A stretch of 35,712 bases of DNA from DASUFF01 sp036274695. Lineage in GTDB: Bacteria; UBA10199; JACPAL01; GCA-016699445. The stretch covers positions 1 through 35,712 of the forward strand of contig DASUFF010000155.1 of NCBI GenBank assembly GCA_036274695.1, read 5' to 3'. The notes beneath the pieces are model-generated. The model saw nothing but the letters and a program-made list of their open reading frames with translations. It ran no database searches and was not told where the DNA came from. Both the position numbers and the translations under genes were made by a program. Below, piece after piece: positions 1-10,555 of this stretch (positions are counted from its first letter, which is position 1; each line of letters begins with the position of its first letter).

Positions 1-1
1 C

Positions 2-1417
2 TATCTCACCGATTTGGGACCGAGCCCGTTGATGGAACGGCTCATCGCGCAAGGGTATATCCCCATCCCCTGCGGTTTGACCGCGGGGGCCAACGGCGGA
101 TCGGGCCTCTATAACGGCCACGGAGCCGTGGGCAACCCGCGTACGCCCGGCCACGACACGGGAGGGTCGTCGTCCGCCGCCGCCTATATTTTGAGCCTTG
201 AAGACATGCCGATCCGGTTGGCCATCGGCACCGACACGGGAGGCTCGATCTCTGCCCCGTGCGGAGCGGCGAAGCTCTACGGCTGGGTGCCGGAAAAGGA
301 CGCCCTCTCCCGCGTCAATATGATCCCCTTCGCGACCCATCTGGACACGCCGGGCGTGATGGGCGTCGACCGCGACGAGGTCTTGCGTCTGGCCAAGGCC
401 CTCACGTTGCCCGTCTATCAAAGCCATTACGACGTTCCGGCGGAGGCGCCGGGGGTATTTTACTTCGAGGCCGATGCGAAGCACGTCTCCGCCGATTCGC
501 GGGCCAACTTCGACCGCCGGATCGGCGAGCTGCGCGCCGCGGGTCTTCCGGTGGCGGCCTTGGACGAACGCTTCGCGGCCGTCCGCCGGATTCCGCTCGA
601 TCTTTACGCCGATTCCTACGTCGCCGCGGCCTTTACGCTCATGAATCCGCTTCAAGTCAACGTTCTCGAGCCGCAGCGCTACATCCTGGACCGCAACCTC
701 CAAAACCGTCTGGCCAAGGCGGCGGCCCTGCTCAAGGACGGGGCCCTCTTCGACCGCCATCTCGCTCTGCACGTTCGTTTCCGGAACTTGGTCCACAAGA
801 TGTTCCCTTCCGGCTCCGTTTTCGTGGCGCCGACCCCCGAGGCCGTTCCGCTGAAGGACTTCCGCCCCAACGGCACCGCCGGCGCAAAGCTCGACAGCCA
901 CGACATCCTGGGAGGCATGCTCAAGAACCGGACGGACCGCGCCCTCTTCATCGATCCGGAGCGCCGGCTGGTCATCGAAGGCCGGACGGGCGACATTCTC
1001 GCGGCGGCCTTCGCCCGCGCCGAAGCCAGGCCGGAGGTTCGAGCGGGCGAACCCGAGCCGCACCTGGTCATCGAGAATTCGGCGGCGCTCGAGGAGGTTT
1101 ATACGGAGATCTACGACCGTTATCCCGCTCTCATTGAGGACAAGGCCGCCTACGGAAAGCTCGTTGAGGCGTTGGGCAAAAGAATACTGACCCTGTGGAA
1201 GGCCGACGAGGACCGCTTCCGTCCGGGCTTCAAGGTTCCGTCGATCTATGTCGACGACGTCATGGCGACTCTCTACGGCGCCCTGTCCCGCACGGGGCGG
1301 CGGGAACTTCTCGAACGCCTCAAGGCCGACGACCGGAAACGGAAAGACCGCGAAAGCCACGAGCGTTTGAAGGCGGGGATTTCGAAGGATTCATCCGTCT
1401 TCCGGGCCGCCTCCTGA
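2..1417 (+). CDS. Amidase signature family protein, 5' end outside window
   Basis: Hydrolase of the amidase signature (AS) family, which cleaves amide bonds with a Ser-cisSer-Lys triad. The frame is open to the window edge (codons before position 14 read Y-L-T-D), so the N-terminus, including the expected catalytic Lys, lies outside. Visible are the glycine/serine-rich stretch with a GGSSS run (about 155-170) and the GTDTGGS motif (about 227-247), whose last Ser should be the nucleophile, followed by APCG as expected for the family. The remaining 380 or so residues match the AS core less well and end in a charged helical tail (ERLKADDRKRKDRESHERLK). Substrate cannot be told. It lies 54 bp upstream of the tamA-like gene on the same strand. 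Family call is firm; function within the family is open. Confidence 0.85.
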   Translation, partial: YLTDLGPSPLMERLIAQGYIPIPCGLTAGANGGSGLYNGHGAVGNPRTPGHDTGGSSSAAAYILSLEDMPIRLAIGTDTGGSISAPCGAAKLYGWVPEKDALSRVNMIPFATHLDTPGVMGVDRDEVLRLAKALTLPVYQSHYDVPAEAPGVFYFEADAKHVSADSRANFDRRIGELRAAGLPVAALDERFAAVRRIPLDLYADSYVAAAFTLMNPLQVNVLEPQRYILDRNLQNRLAKAAALLKDGALFDRHLALHVRFRNLVHKMFPSGSVFVAPTPEAVPLKDFRPNGTAGAKLDSHDILGGMLKNRTDRALFIDPERRLVIEGRTGDILAAAFARAEARPEVRAGEPEPHLVIENSAALEEVYTEIYDRYPALIEDKAAYGKLVEALGKRILTLWKADEDRFRPGFKVPSIYVDDVMATLYGALSRTGRRELLERLKADDRKRKDRESHERLKAGISKDSSVFRAAS

Positions 1418-1471
1418 ACGGACCGAAAAAAGAGATGACCATCGCGGCCCGTTGATCTTAACTACAGGCCG

Positions 1472-3259
1472 ATGAGGCGCTGGATTTCCATCTTCCTGCG
1501 CGGCCTCACGTTCCTGCTCGTTGCGGTCACCGTCTCGTCTCCCCCGGCGCATGCCTGGCGGGAGGCGCCCCGTACGCCCAAGAACCAGCCGCCCTCGGTC
1601 GAGGTCTGCCCCGGCCGCGTCACCGTCGTCGGAGCGAAGCTGTTCAAGCTGACAAAGGTCGAAAGATCCTTCGTCTGCGGCGACTCCGGCTCCGACTCGT
1701 GGAAGAGAGTCCCCATGTCCCAGGCGAAATACCACCTGCGGACCTTCCTGCAGGAACGCGGGCGCTATCAGCCGGAGTTCTCGGAGGACGGCGACCGCCT
1801 GATCGTACGCCTGGGGCCTTTGACCCGCGTCCGTTCGTGGACCGTCAACGGCGCCCCGAAGGACGCCGACGTCCAAGACCGCCGCCGCGTCAAGGGACGC
1901 ATCCTGACCCCGAAGCTTTTGAATGAGATCGAGCAGTGGCTCGTCCGCAGGCTCAAATCCCGCGGCTATCCGTGCCCCGACGCCAAGTCCAAGGCCGATC
2001 CGGTCACCGGGGACGTCGTCGTCGAAGTGACCCCAGGCCCTCAACAGAACGTCATCGCCGTCACCGAAGAGCCGGTACTTCGGATGAACCCGGGCGTGCC
2101 CCGCCGCTTCGACGCCTTCAAGGTCGGCAAGCCCTTCAACGACGATCTGCTCAGCCTGTCCGCCGACCGGATCGAGACGGACGGACTCCTGCAAAGCACT
2201 TATTTCAAGACGACCTGCGAGCCCGAAGGCGCCGTCCTGGAGCAGAAGACCTTCGCGGGCCGCCCGCGGATCGTGAGCGTGGGATTCGGGGCCAACACCG
2301 AAGGCGTCGTCCTCGTGAAGGGCTCGTGGAAGCACACGCGGCTGGAGGACAACGCCTCGCTCTTCGAGGCGGAGGGCTTCGCCTCCTATAAGCGGCAGAA
2401 GCTCGCCGTCTCCTCCAGGCTCTATCCCTTCAAGCCGACGTCCCGCTGGCACTTGCTGCCGATCGGGGAGATCGACCACCAACGCGAATCCGAATTTCAT
2501 TTCCTCTCCGGGGACGTTCAGATCAACGCCGCCGGAGGCTGGGACGATCAAAAGATCGGGTTTAAATTCAGCTTCGGGCCGGACTTGAACTACGTGGAGA
2601 CCTACCGCGGCGCCCAACCGGGGCTGACGCGCTTCCTCACGCTCCGCTCGCGGATCGAGCTGATGAGCCACTATTTCGAATACTACCTGACGCGACCGAG
2701 GACGGGTTACCGCGCGAGCTTCACCGTCAACTTCGGCAACAGCAATCTGCTCTCGGAGGTCACGGCCCAGCGCTTTCTCCTGGACGGCGAGTACCTCTAC
2801 AACTTCAGGCACTACGAGCCTCCCCTGCTCGTCTTCGGCGTCCGCGGCGGGCTCTACGGCACCTTCGCCCGGGGCGACGCGGCCACGCTGGCCAAGCTGC
2901 CGCCCAATTACCGTTTCTACCTGGGCGGCTCCCCCGACCTCCGCGGCTGGGGACGGCGCGAGCTCCCAAGCGAGGACGGCGCCTTGAGCGCGGCCTTCTT
3001 GAGCTTCGAGATCCGTTTGGCCGAGCTCCTTCCCGGGGGCTTTCAGCCCTTCGGTTTTTTCGACGCCGGAATTTTCGGCTCCAAGGCCCTTCGTTTCGAC
3101 GCGCCCGTGTATTACTCTCCGGGGGGCGGGCTGCGTTGGGAGTCCCCCGTCGGGATGATCCGCGGCACGGTGGGGCATGGTTTCAAGGCGGGCGGGAACC
3201 AGGCGGGCACGAAGGACGGCCACTGGCAGTTCTACGTGAGCTTCGGAGAGGAATTTTAG
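1472..3259 (+). CDS. tamA: TamA/BamA-like Omp85 outer-membrane protein
   Basis: Omp85-superfamily barrel protein of 595 aa that would insert or export outer-membrane or autotransporter-like proteins together with TamB. An N-terminal signal peptide (hydrophobic run FLRGLTFLLVAVTV, cleavage near AHA-W at residue 27) is followed by a soluble POTRA-like part (about 30-250) and a C-terminal beta barrel (about 260-595). The barrel carries the lid-loop signature GGSPDLRGWG near residue 488 (LRGW in place of the usual VRGF/Y) and ends in a terminal Phe (FGEEF), typical of outer-membrane barrels. It has fewer POTRA residues than BamA (usually about 800 aa), which fits TamA better. The tamB-like gene follows 2 bp after the stop, which strongly supports the TAM assignment. 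Confidence 0.85.
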   Translation: MRRWISIFLRGLTFLLVAVTVSSPPAHAWREAPRTPKNQPPSVEVCPGRVTVVGAKLFKLTKVERSFVCGDSGSDSWKRVPMSQAKYHLRTFLQERGRYQPEFSEDGDRLIVRLGPLTRVRSWTVNGAPKDADVQDRRRVKGRILTPKLLNEIEQWLVRRLKSRGYPCPDAKSKADPVTGDVVVEVTPGPQQNVIAVTEEPVLRMNPGVPRRFDAFKVGKPFNDDLLSLSADRIETDGLLQSTYFKTTCEPEGAVLEQKTFAGRPRIVSVGFGANTEGVVLVKGSWKHTRLEDNASLFEAEGFASYKRQKLAVSSRLYPFKPTSRWHLLPIGEIDHQRESEFHFLSGDVQINAAGGWDDQKIGFKFSFGPDLNYVETYRGAQPGLTRFLTLRSRIELMSHYFEYYLTRPRTGYRASFTVNFGNSNLLSEVTAQRFLLDGEYLYNFRHYEPPLLVFGVRGGLYGTFARGDAATLAKLPPNYRFYLGGSPDLRGWGRRELPSEDGALSAAFLSFEIRLAELLPGGFQPFGFFDAGIFGSKALRFDAPVYYSPGGGLRWESPVGMIRGTVGHGFKAGGNQAGTKDGHWQFYVSFGEEF

Positions 3260-3261
3260 CG

Positions 3262-5613
3262 ATGAAATTCTTGAAAAAATTCCTGCTGGTCTCCTTCATC
3301 ACCGGCGCGGCCCTGTCGGTCGCCGTCGCCGTTTTCGTCGGCATGGTCCTGTCGTGGCCGGGAATGGTCGTGAATCCCACCGTTCTCAAATGGGCGAAGC
3401 CCCTCGCCTGGCGGTACGGCTACGAGGTCGACTGGGGCTCGGCCGACGTCAAAGCGGCCTCTCTCTCACCGCTCCACCAGCGTTACGACTTGGCCTTCTC
3501 CGACCTCTGCGTGGCCTCGAGGGACAAGCTGAAAAGCGGCTGTTTCCGCACCTTGACCGTCTCCTTCGAGATCGCCTGGGACGGCGGCCTTAAGTTTCCG
3601 GCCTTCGGGCCTTTGAGCGCCGCCGGCGGGACGGCGACGCTGTCGTTTCCGCCTTCGGAGGCGCCGGAGACGCGGCCGGCCGAAGCGCCGAAGCTGAAAA
3701 TTCCCAAAATCGTCCTTCCCGGGCCTTTCCGCCAAACGCGTTTCCAGCCCGTCGTCATCGACGTTCAGCGCCTGGCTGTGATCACCGAAGAGAAGATCCG
3801 GGCGGGGGGCCTCCTGCTCTCCACCCTCCCCGATCCGTTCGAGCACTTGGGGACGGTCGTGCTCCAGGCCGATCTCTTCGAAGGATTCGGTTTGGAATCC
3901 CTAAGCGCGAGCGCGCGCGTCTCGTCTCCCTCCCGCTTCCTCGAGAACGACTGGAACCTGGACGTCTCGGCGGACGTCGTCAAGACGGGCGTCCTCTCCG
4001 CCGACGCCGAGGCGGAGATCTTTCCGTCGGGCGACGGCTCCTACACGGTTAACGTCCAGGCGACGGCCCGGATTCGGGAAGGCCGATACCGGCTGCAAAC
4101 CGCCGCCGTTCTCGGCTCGGGGAATCTCGAGGGGAAGGTGACCGCCTCCGCCGTCGGGTTTACGCCGGAGGTTCAAGGGGCATACGCCCGCGACTGTCCC
4201 TACGGTTTCCGGGAAACGGAAGCAGGCAGCGGACGCGGTCGATTCCGCCTCGATTGTCCGATCAAGGTTGACCTCTCGCCCTTCCGCCTTCCGTCGGCGA
4301 CGATGGCCAAGCTCGTGACCGTTCCCTACAACTTGGATCTCGTCGCCGTCGCGGAGCTCGAGACCGATTTGGTCCCGACTCCCGGAAGCAGGGTGAAGGG
4401 CACGCTGGACGTGACGCTCGAGCCCGTCTCGCGCGAGTTGATGGACGCGCGCGGAAGCGCAAAGACGCGATTCGCCGGAATCCCCGCCGATTTCCCCAAG
4501 GGCTGGGAGGCGACGACCGACTTGAACCTCTCCTTCGGCGTGAAGCGGTTTCAGAACTTGGTCCATGCCCTGGAGCGTTCCGCCTTCGCCGTCCCGGCCC
4601 CCGTCAACGCCCTGGACGGCACCCTGCAGGTCGATTTGAACGGCCGCACCGACTTGATCCGCACGCGCGGGACCTTTCCGCTAAAATTCGCCACGCATCT
4701 CAAATCGTCGAACCAGGACTTCGATACCGACGGAAAGGGGGAGCTTCAGTTGGCCTTCATCAAGCGGGGCTCCAAGACGGCCGTCGATATGGAGTTGCAG
4801 CTGGCGAACGTGAAGCTCGAGCTGCCGCGTTTCGGACTCTCCTCCCTCCCCTCGCTCTTCATGGACGGCCGCATCCACGTTCCGGAGGCGATGAAGAAGC
4901 AGGTCGTCTCCAACTTTTTCGAATACCATTTCAAGATCACGACTCCCAAGGAGCCGGTGCGGCTGGTTTCCGAATTGGTCGAGGAGGGCCTCCCGGTCTT
5001 CCTCGATCTGGACGTGACCCGGGAAAAAGTCTCCGGGACGGTGAAGGTGGGCGCCACCAATCTGCGCCTCTTCCGCCGGACGGCCCGCCTGGAAGGGCTG
5101 ACGGTCACGCTCGCGCAACCGCCGGCCGCCAGCGAGGTGAACGGACGGGTTCGCGCCGTCTACGCCGAGTACAAGATCGACATGTGGATTCAGGGGACGG
5201 TGGCCAAGCCGCACGTCTACTTTGAAAGCGTCCCCCCGCTGGCGCAGGACCAGATGGTCGCGGCCCTCCTCTACGGCCGCCCCTTCGGCGACCTGAACAG
5301 CACCCAGAGTTCCAGCGTGGCGAACACCTCGCAGGCCCTGACCCAGAACTCGGTGGCGTTGGGCTCCCTTTTCTTGCTGGCCGCCACGCCCGTGGAGAAC
5401 GTTAATTACAACCCCGACACGGGGGCCTTCGAAGCCAAGGTGAGATTGACCGACAACACGCTCTTGACCGTGAACACGCAGGAGCAGAAGCAGCAGTTCG
5501 GCGTGCGGAGGAACCTAAGCGGCAACTGGGTGGTGAACACCTACATCGAGAACGACAATGAGAAGCGCAAGCAGACGGGCGTGGCGCTGTTCGAATGGAT
5601 CAAGAGGTACTGA
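3262..5613 (+). CDS. tamB: TamB-like translocation/assembly module protein (DUF490)
   Basis: Inner-membrane-anchored periplasmic beta-helical (AsmA/TamB superfamily) protein of 783 aa, thought to bridge the envelope and to work with TamA in barrel assembly or lipid transport. One N-terminal membrane anchor is seen (about residues 6-30, after MKFLKKF). A long beta-rich repetitive body follows, then a C-terminal DUF490 region (last 150 aa) with IQGTVAKPHVYFES, ALLYGRPFGDLN and a closing NWVVNTYIENDNEKRKQTG segment. The ATG at 3262 is preferred to an upstream in-frame ATG at 3136 inside tamA, because a GGAGAGGA ribosome site ends about 9 bases before it and the membrane anchor starts there. It is shorter than E. 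coli TamB (about 1259 aa). The stop overlaps the next start (TGATG). Confidence 0.87.
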   Translation: MKFLKKFLLVSFITGAALSVAVAVFVGMVLSWPGMVVNPTVLKWAKPLAWRYGYEVDWGSADVKAASLSPLHQRYDLAFSDLCVASRDKLKSGCFRTLTVSFEIAWDGGLKFPAFGPLSAAGGTATLSFPPSEAPETRPAEAPKLKIPKIVLPGPFRQTRFQPVVIDVQRLAVITEEKIRAGGLLLSTLPDPFEHLGTVVLQADLFEGFGLESLSASARVSSPSRFLENDWNLDVSADVVKTGVLSADAEAEIFPSGDGSYTVNVQATARIREGRYRLQTAAVLGSGNLEGKVTASAVGFTPEVQGAYARDCPYGFRETEAGSGRGRFRLDCPIKVDLSPFRLPSATMAKLVTVPYNLDLVAVAELETDLVPTPGSRVKGTLDVTLEPVSRELMDARGSAKTRFAGIPADFPKGWEATTDLNLSFGVKRFQNLVHALERSAFAVPAPVNALDGTLQVDLNGRTDLIRTRGTFPLKFATHLKSSNQDFDTDGKGELQLAFIKRGSKTAVDMELQLANVKLELPRFGLSSLPSLFMDGRIHVPEAMKKQVVSNFFEYHFKITTPKEPVRLVSELVEEGLPVFLDLDVTREKVSGTVKVGATNLRLFRRTARLEGLTVTLAQPPAASEVNGRVRAVYAEYKIDMWIQGTVAKPHVYFESVPPLAQDQMVAALLYGRPFGDLNSTQSSSVANTSQALTQNSVALGSLFLLAATPVENVNYNPDTGAFEAKVRLTDNTLLTVNTQEQKQQFGVRRNLSGNWVVNTYIENDNEKRKQTGVALFEWIKRY

Positions 5614-6875
5614 TGCCCCGGCCCAAAATTCTGATGATCCTGCCGACGGCGCGCGACTTGAGGCACTTGAGCGCCCCGGAAATCCGGTCGCGGTACGACT
5701 TGGCCTTCCTGGGCAGGGACGTCGAGAATCCCGGCGACCTGGACGCCGACGCCTTCTTGGAGCTGGTCCGCGCCCACGTCCGTCGGAAGGGCCGGCCCGA
5801 CGGGCTCGTCGGCGACGACGATTATCCCGCCAACCTCCTGGCGGGCGTGTTGACCCAGGGATGGAAGCTCCCCGGCCCCTCCCCGCGCGCCCTGTGGCTC
5901 TGCCAGCACAAATTCTACTCGCGCGAGGCGCAGAAAAAACTGGTTCCCGAGGCGGTTCCGCCCTTCGCCTTGATCCCGGTGAACCGCAAATGGAAACGAA
6001 GCGGTCTGGACTTCCCTTTCTTCGCGAAGCCGGTGAAGGGCTATCTCTCCATCCTCTCCCGCCGCGTCGACACTGCGGCGGATCTCGCCCGGCTCCAGCG
6101 GGAGGCGCGCAAAAAGCTGCCCTATTTCCTAAAACCCTTCGGACGCGTCGCCGAACTTGCGAAATTATCCCGCGAGTTTCCCGCCGGCGGTTTGAACCTG
6201 GTCGGCGAAGGCCTCCTGGCGGGGCATCAAGTCACGCTGGAAGGCTACGTCTTCGGCGGCCGGGCGCATCTGATCGACATCGTCGACTCCCATTTTTATC
6301 CCGGCACGGGCAGCTTCCGCCGCTTCGAAACCCCGTCCCGGTTGCCGGAGCCCGTTCAGGAAAAGATGTTCCGGATCGCGAAGCGATTCGTCGAGGGCAT
6401 CGGCTTCGACGGCGGCATTTTCAACGTCGAGTTCCTCTACGAACCCGAATCGGGAGTGGCGAAGATCCTCGAGGTGAACAGCCGCATGGCCTCCCAGTTC
6501 GCCGACCTGACGGAGGCCCTGCACGGGACGAATACCTACGAGATCCTCCTCGATCTCTCTCTGGGACGCCATCCCCACTTCCGCCGGTTCGCCGGCGAGG
6601 CGAAGACGGCGGCCAGCTTCGTGCTCCGGAAGTTCGAGGACGCTTTCGTCGCCCGCGTGCCTCGTGAAGCCGAGCTGCGGGACATTCGGAAAAAAGTCCC
6701 TGGCTCTTCGTTCGAGGTCTTGGTCGAGGAGGGCCGGCGTCTCTCGTCGCATTTTCAGCAGGACGACGAAAGCTACCGTTACGGCTTGATCAACGTCAGC
6801 GCCCGGGACCGCTCGGAGTTGCGGCGCAAGTTCGAGACCTGCCGGAGGCTGCTGCCCTTCCGGTTCACCAGGTAG
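5613..6875 (+). CDS. ATP-grasp family ligase-like protein
   Basis: A 420-aa protein with an ATP-grasp fold, the fold used for ATP-dependent carboxylate-amine or carboxylate-thiol ligation. The core is visible from about residue 130: FFAKPVKGYLS (first ATP-binding strand and loop), then VTLEGYVFGG, and the Mg/ATP-binding strands GIFNVEFLYEP and AKILEVNSRMASQ with the conserved Glu and Asn. The first 125 residues would be the preATP-grasp domain. The start at 5613 overlaps the tamB stop by one base (TGATG) and has AGAGG just upstream. An ATG 18 bases earlier is also in frame. It is probably translationally coupled to tamB. The substrate is unknown. The last 31 codons overlap the 3' end of convergent egtD. 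Confidence 0.75.
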   Translation: MPRPKILMILPTARDLRHLSAPEIRSRYDLAFLGRDVENPGDLDADAFLELVRAHVRRKGRPDGLVGDDDYPANLLAGVLTQGWKLPGPSPRALWLCQHKFYSREAQKKLVPEAVPPFALIPVNRKWKRSGLDFPFFAKPVKGYLSILSRRVDTAADLARLQREARKKLPYFLKPFGRVAELAKLSREFPAGGLNLVGEGLLAGHQVTLEGYVFGGRAHLIDIVDSHFYPGTGSFRRFETPSRLPEPVQEKMFRIAKRFVEGIGFDGGIFNVEFLYEPESGVAKILEVNSRMASQFADLTEALHGTNTYEILLDLSLGRHPHFRRFAGEAKTAASFVLRKFEDAFVARVPREAELRDIRKKVPGSSFEVLVEEGRRLSSHFQQDDESYRYGLINVSARDRSELRRKFETCRRLLPFRFTR

Positions 6876-7845
6876 TGGAGGCTGAACAGGTCCTTTTCGT
6901 CCTTCCAGAGGCCCTCGTGGCTCCATCCGGAGGCCGCGGCGAGGGCGTGGAAGTCGGAGACGGAATATTTGTAGGAATTCTCGGTGTGGATCGTCTCGCC
7001 CTCTTTAAAGCCTATTTCGGCTTCGCCGATGCGGACGGTCTGGTTCTTTAGGCTTTCGAGATGCATTTCGATGCGCCCGAGTTTTTCATCGTAAAAGGCG
7101 ACGTGGCGGAAACGGGAGAGAATGAAATCGGCCTTCAGCTCGCGGTTGATCCGCTTCAGGACGTTGAGGTTGAAACGGGCGGTAACTCCGTCCCGGTCGT
7201 TGTAGGCTGCGTTTAAGACGGCGGCGTCCTTTTTCGTGTCCACGCCGATCAGCAGGGCGCCGTCCTTGCCCATCTCCGTCCGCACCGTATCCAAGAAGCG
7301 TTTGGCATCTTCAGGTTCGAAATTTCCGATGGAGGAGCCCGGGAAAAAAGCCACCTTGCGGCCCGATCCCGTGAACACGCGGCGTAAATCGAGGGGCGCC
7401 GTGAAATCCGCGCAGATCGCCGTCACCGAGATCTCCGGGTGGGCCGCCGCCAGGGCTCGGCAGCACTGGAGCAGATGGTCGCGGGCCATCTCGATGCCGA
7501 CGTAGGCCGCCGGCCGGTCGAGCCCTCCCAGCACGACGTTCACCTTTCCGGAATTGCCGCAGCCGTACTCCACGAGCTCGCAGCGCGGGCCGGCGGCTTC
7601 CCGCAGGTCGGCCGCGGCCTTGGGCAGGATCGATTTCTCGACGCGCGTCGGATAATATTCCCAAAGTCCCGTGATCCGGAGGAAGAGGTCCGACCCCTCG
7701 CGGTCGTAGAACAATTTGGGCGGCAGCGATTTCTGTCTCCGTCCCAAGCCCTCCAAGACCTCCTGCAGGATGTTCTCCGGGGCCGGATGGCGGTCCTCGA
7801 AAAACAGGTTCGGTAAAAAGGCATTTCTGCGGGCGGTTTCGATGC

Positions 7846-7849
<4 letters not shown>
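6779..7849 (-). CDS. egtD: EgtD, L-histidine N-alpha-trimethyltransferase
   Basis: SAM-dependent methyltransferase of the EgtD family (DUF2260), which makes hercynine from histidine as the first step of ergothioneine synthesis. The 356-aa product shows family hallmarks: KLFYDREGSDLF near the N-terminus, LVEYGCGNSGK (SAM motif I), YVGIEMARDHL, FFPGSSIGNFEP, LLIGVDTKKD, LNAAYND, FNLNVLKRINRE and MHLESL. The ATG at 7849 overlaps the egtB stop (ATGA), so translation is probably coupled. The conserved core ends near FSLHYLV. The last roughly 30 residues lie antisense to the end of the ATP-grasp gene and look like a read-through tail. Orthologues run about 320 aa, in line with an extended C-terminus. 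Confidence 0.93.
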
Positions 7850-9162
<1,313 letters not shown>

Positions 9163-9192
9163 CGTAAAACCGGCTCCCTAGCGATTCAACCT

Positions 9193-9212
9193 GATTCCCT
9201 CCTAGGGGAATC
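9193..9212. repeat. Small inverted repeat between CoA-transferase and egtB genes
   Basis: GATTCCC and GGGAATC form a perfect 7-bp stem with a 6-base loop (TCCTAG) in the 58-bp gap between the CoA-transferase stop and the egtB start. On the transcribed (minus) strand no T-run follows, so an intrinsic terminator is unlikely. It could be an mRNA processing or attenuation hairpin, or chance. Confidence 0.3.
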
Positions 9213-9220
9213 CCCGAGTC

Positions 9221-10555
9221 TCAACGTTTGTAATAGCGGCGGTTGATCTCGTCGTACCGGGCCTTCAATTCGTCCCGAAAGTCGGGATGAGCCACCGCGA
9301 TGAGGCGCTCGGCGCGCAGCTCGTCGGGAACGCCGTACAGGTCGGCCACCCCGTATTCGGTGACGATATATTGGACGTAGTGCCGCGGCGTGCTGACTAA
9401 GCTCCCCGCGGGCAATTCGGGCACGATGTTGGAGATCTTCTTATTGTCGACGGTAGTCGTCGACTTCACGCAGATCAGGCTCTTGCCGTTCTCCGACTCG
9501 TAGGCCCCCTGCACGAACGATAGCTGGCCGCCGACGCCGCTGTATTGCTTGAGCCCGATGGCCTCGGAGCAGACTTGGCCGGCGAAATCGATCAGGAGGC
9601 CGGCGTTGATGCTGACCATGTTCGGATTTTTGGCGATGAAGGCCGGGCTGTTGACGGCGGAGACGGGCAGACAGACGGCTTGGCGCCGGTTCTTTCCCTT
9701 CCGTTCGTCCAGAAAATCATAGAGAGGCTGCGTGCCCAGGGCGAAGGTGAACACGCTTTGTCCGGCAAAGACGCCCTTGCCCCGGTTTGAGATCTTGCCG
9801 GCCTCCCACATCTTCAAAAAACCGTCGGAGACCAGCTCCGAATGGATGCCGAAGTCGCCCAATTTTCCCTCGGCCAGGCGGCCCGCAACGTAGTTCGGTA
9901 TGCCTCCGATGCCGAATTGGAGCGTCTCTCCGCCTCGGATGAGGCTTAAGACGTTTTCGGCGATCTGTTTTTCAACGTCCTTGGGCGGGGGCGGCGGAAT
10001 TTCGACTTGAGCCTGTTCGGATTCGAAGACGACGTCGATCTCATCGACGTGGATCTTGTTGTCTCCGTGCTCCGGCGATCCGTAGACCACGGGCATGGTC
10101 GGATTGATCTGGGCGATGCCGAGCCGGTTCGGGTCTTTGCAGGCGAGCCGGAACGGCACGTCCGCCGCGGCCCCGTGGGTGCCGAAGGTCACATACCCTT
10201 CCGCGTCCGGAGAGGACACCGTCGTGGCGACGATCCGCGAGGGCTTTCGTTTTTCGATGATCTCGAAGCCGGTGAAGTCCGCGGGCAGGTAATCGACGTG
10301 GGCCCCCTGCTCGTTCAAGAAGCGTTCGATGGGCCCGTAATAACCGCTGGTGATGTAGACGTTCGGGTTCTGCAGGATCGGGTACGGAAAGGCGAGCAGG
10401 CCGGTGAAGAGCTCCAGCCGCTCCCAGTCGGTCCGTTCGCTCAAGGCCGCCAGCAGGCCCATCGGCTGGCCGGTCGCCAAGGGAACGGCCAGCCGGTCCT
10501 TCGGCTGGAAGAGGCTCAAGACCTCGGCGAGCGTCTTTCGGTTCTTATTGCCCAT
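9221..10555 (-). CDS. Acetyl-CoA hydrolase/transferase family (4-hydroxybutyrate CoA-transferase-like)
   Basis: A 444-aa family I CoA-transferase that moves CoA between acetyl-CoA (or another acyl-CoA) and a carboxylate. Seen are LQFGIGGIPNYVAG, HSELVSDGFLKM, INAGLLIDFAGQVCSEA, QYSGVGGQLSFVQGA and VTEYGVADLYG, which are typical of the acetyl-CoA hydrolase/transferase C-terminal domain and of 4-hydroxybutyrate or butyryl-CoA:acetate CoA-transferases. The full length matches the family. Its ATG overlaps the end of the SPFH gene upstream by 11 bp, so the two are very likely co-transcribed, and egtB follows 58 bp later. The acyl substrate cannot be told from sequence alone. Confidence 0.85.
   Translation of the reverse strand: MGNKNRKTLAEVLSLFQPKDRLAVPLATGQPMGLLAALSERTDWERLELFTGLLAFPYPILQNPNVYITSGYYGPIERFLNEQGAHVDYLPADFTGFEIIEKRKPSRIVATTVSSPDAEGYVTFGTHGAAADVPFRLACKDPNRLGIAQINPTMPVVYGSPEHGDNKIHVDEIDVVFESEQAQVEIPPPPPKDVEKQIAENVLSLIRGGETLQFGIGGIPNYVAGRLAEGKLGDFGIHSELVSDGFLKMWEAGKISNRGKGVFAGQSVFTFALGTQPLYDFLDERKGKNRRQAVCLPVSAVNSPAFIAKNPNMVSINAGLLIDFAGQVCSEAIGLKQYSGVGGQLSFVQGAYESENGKSLICVKSTTTVDNKKISNIVPELPAGSLVSTPRHYVQYIVTEYGVADLYGVPDELRAERLIAVAHPDFRDELKARYDEINRRYYKR

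Noticed and set aside
1391..3223. Long minus-strand open frame antisense to the tamA-like gene
   Set aside because: Low-complexity Arg/Gly/Ala composition with no motif; the plus-strand frame has a signal peptide and Omp85 marks. It is a GC-rich shadow.
9193..9212. Inverted repeat as an intrinsic terminator before egtB
   Set aside because: Stem is only 7 bp and there is no T-run on the transcribed strand.
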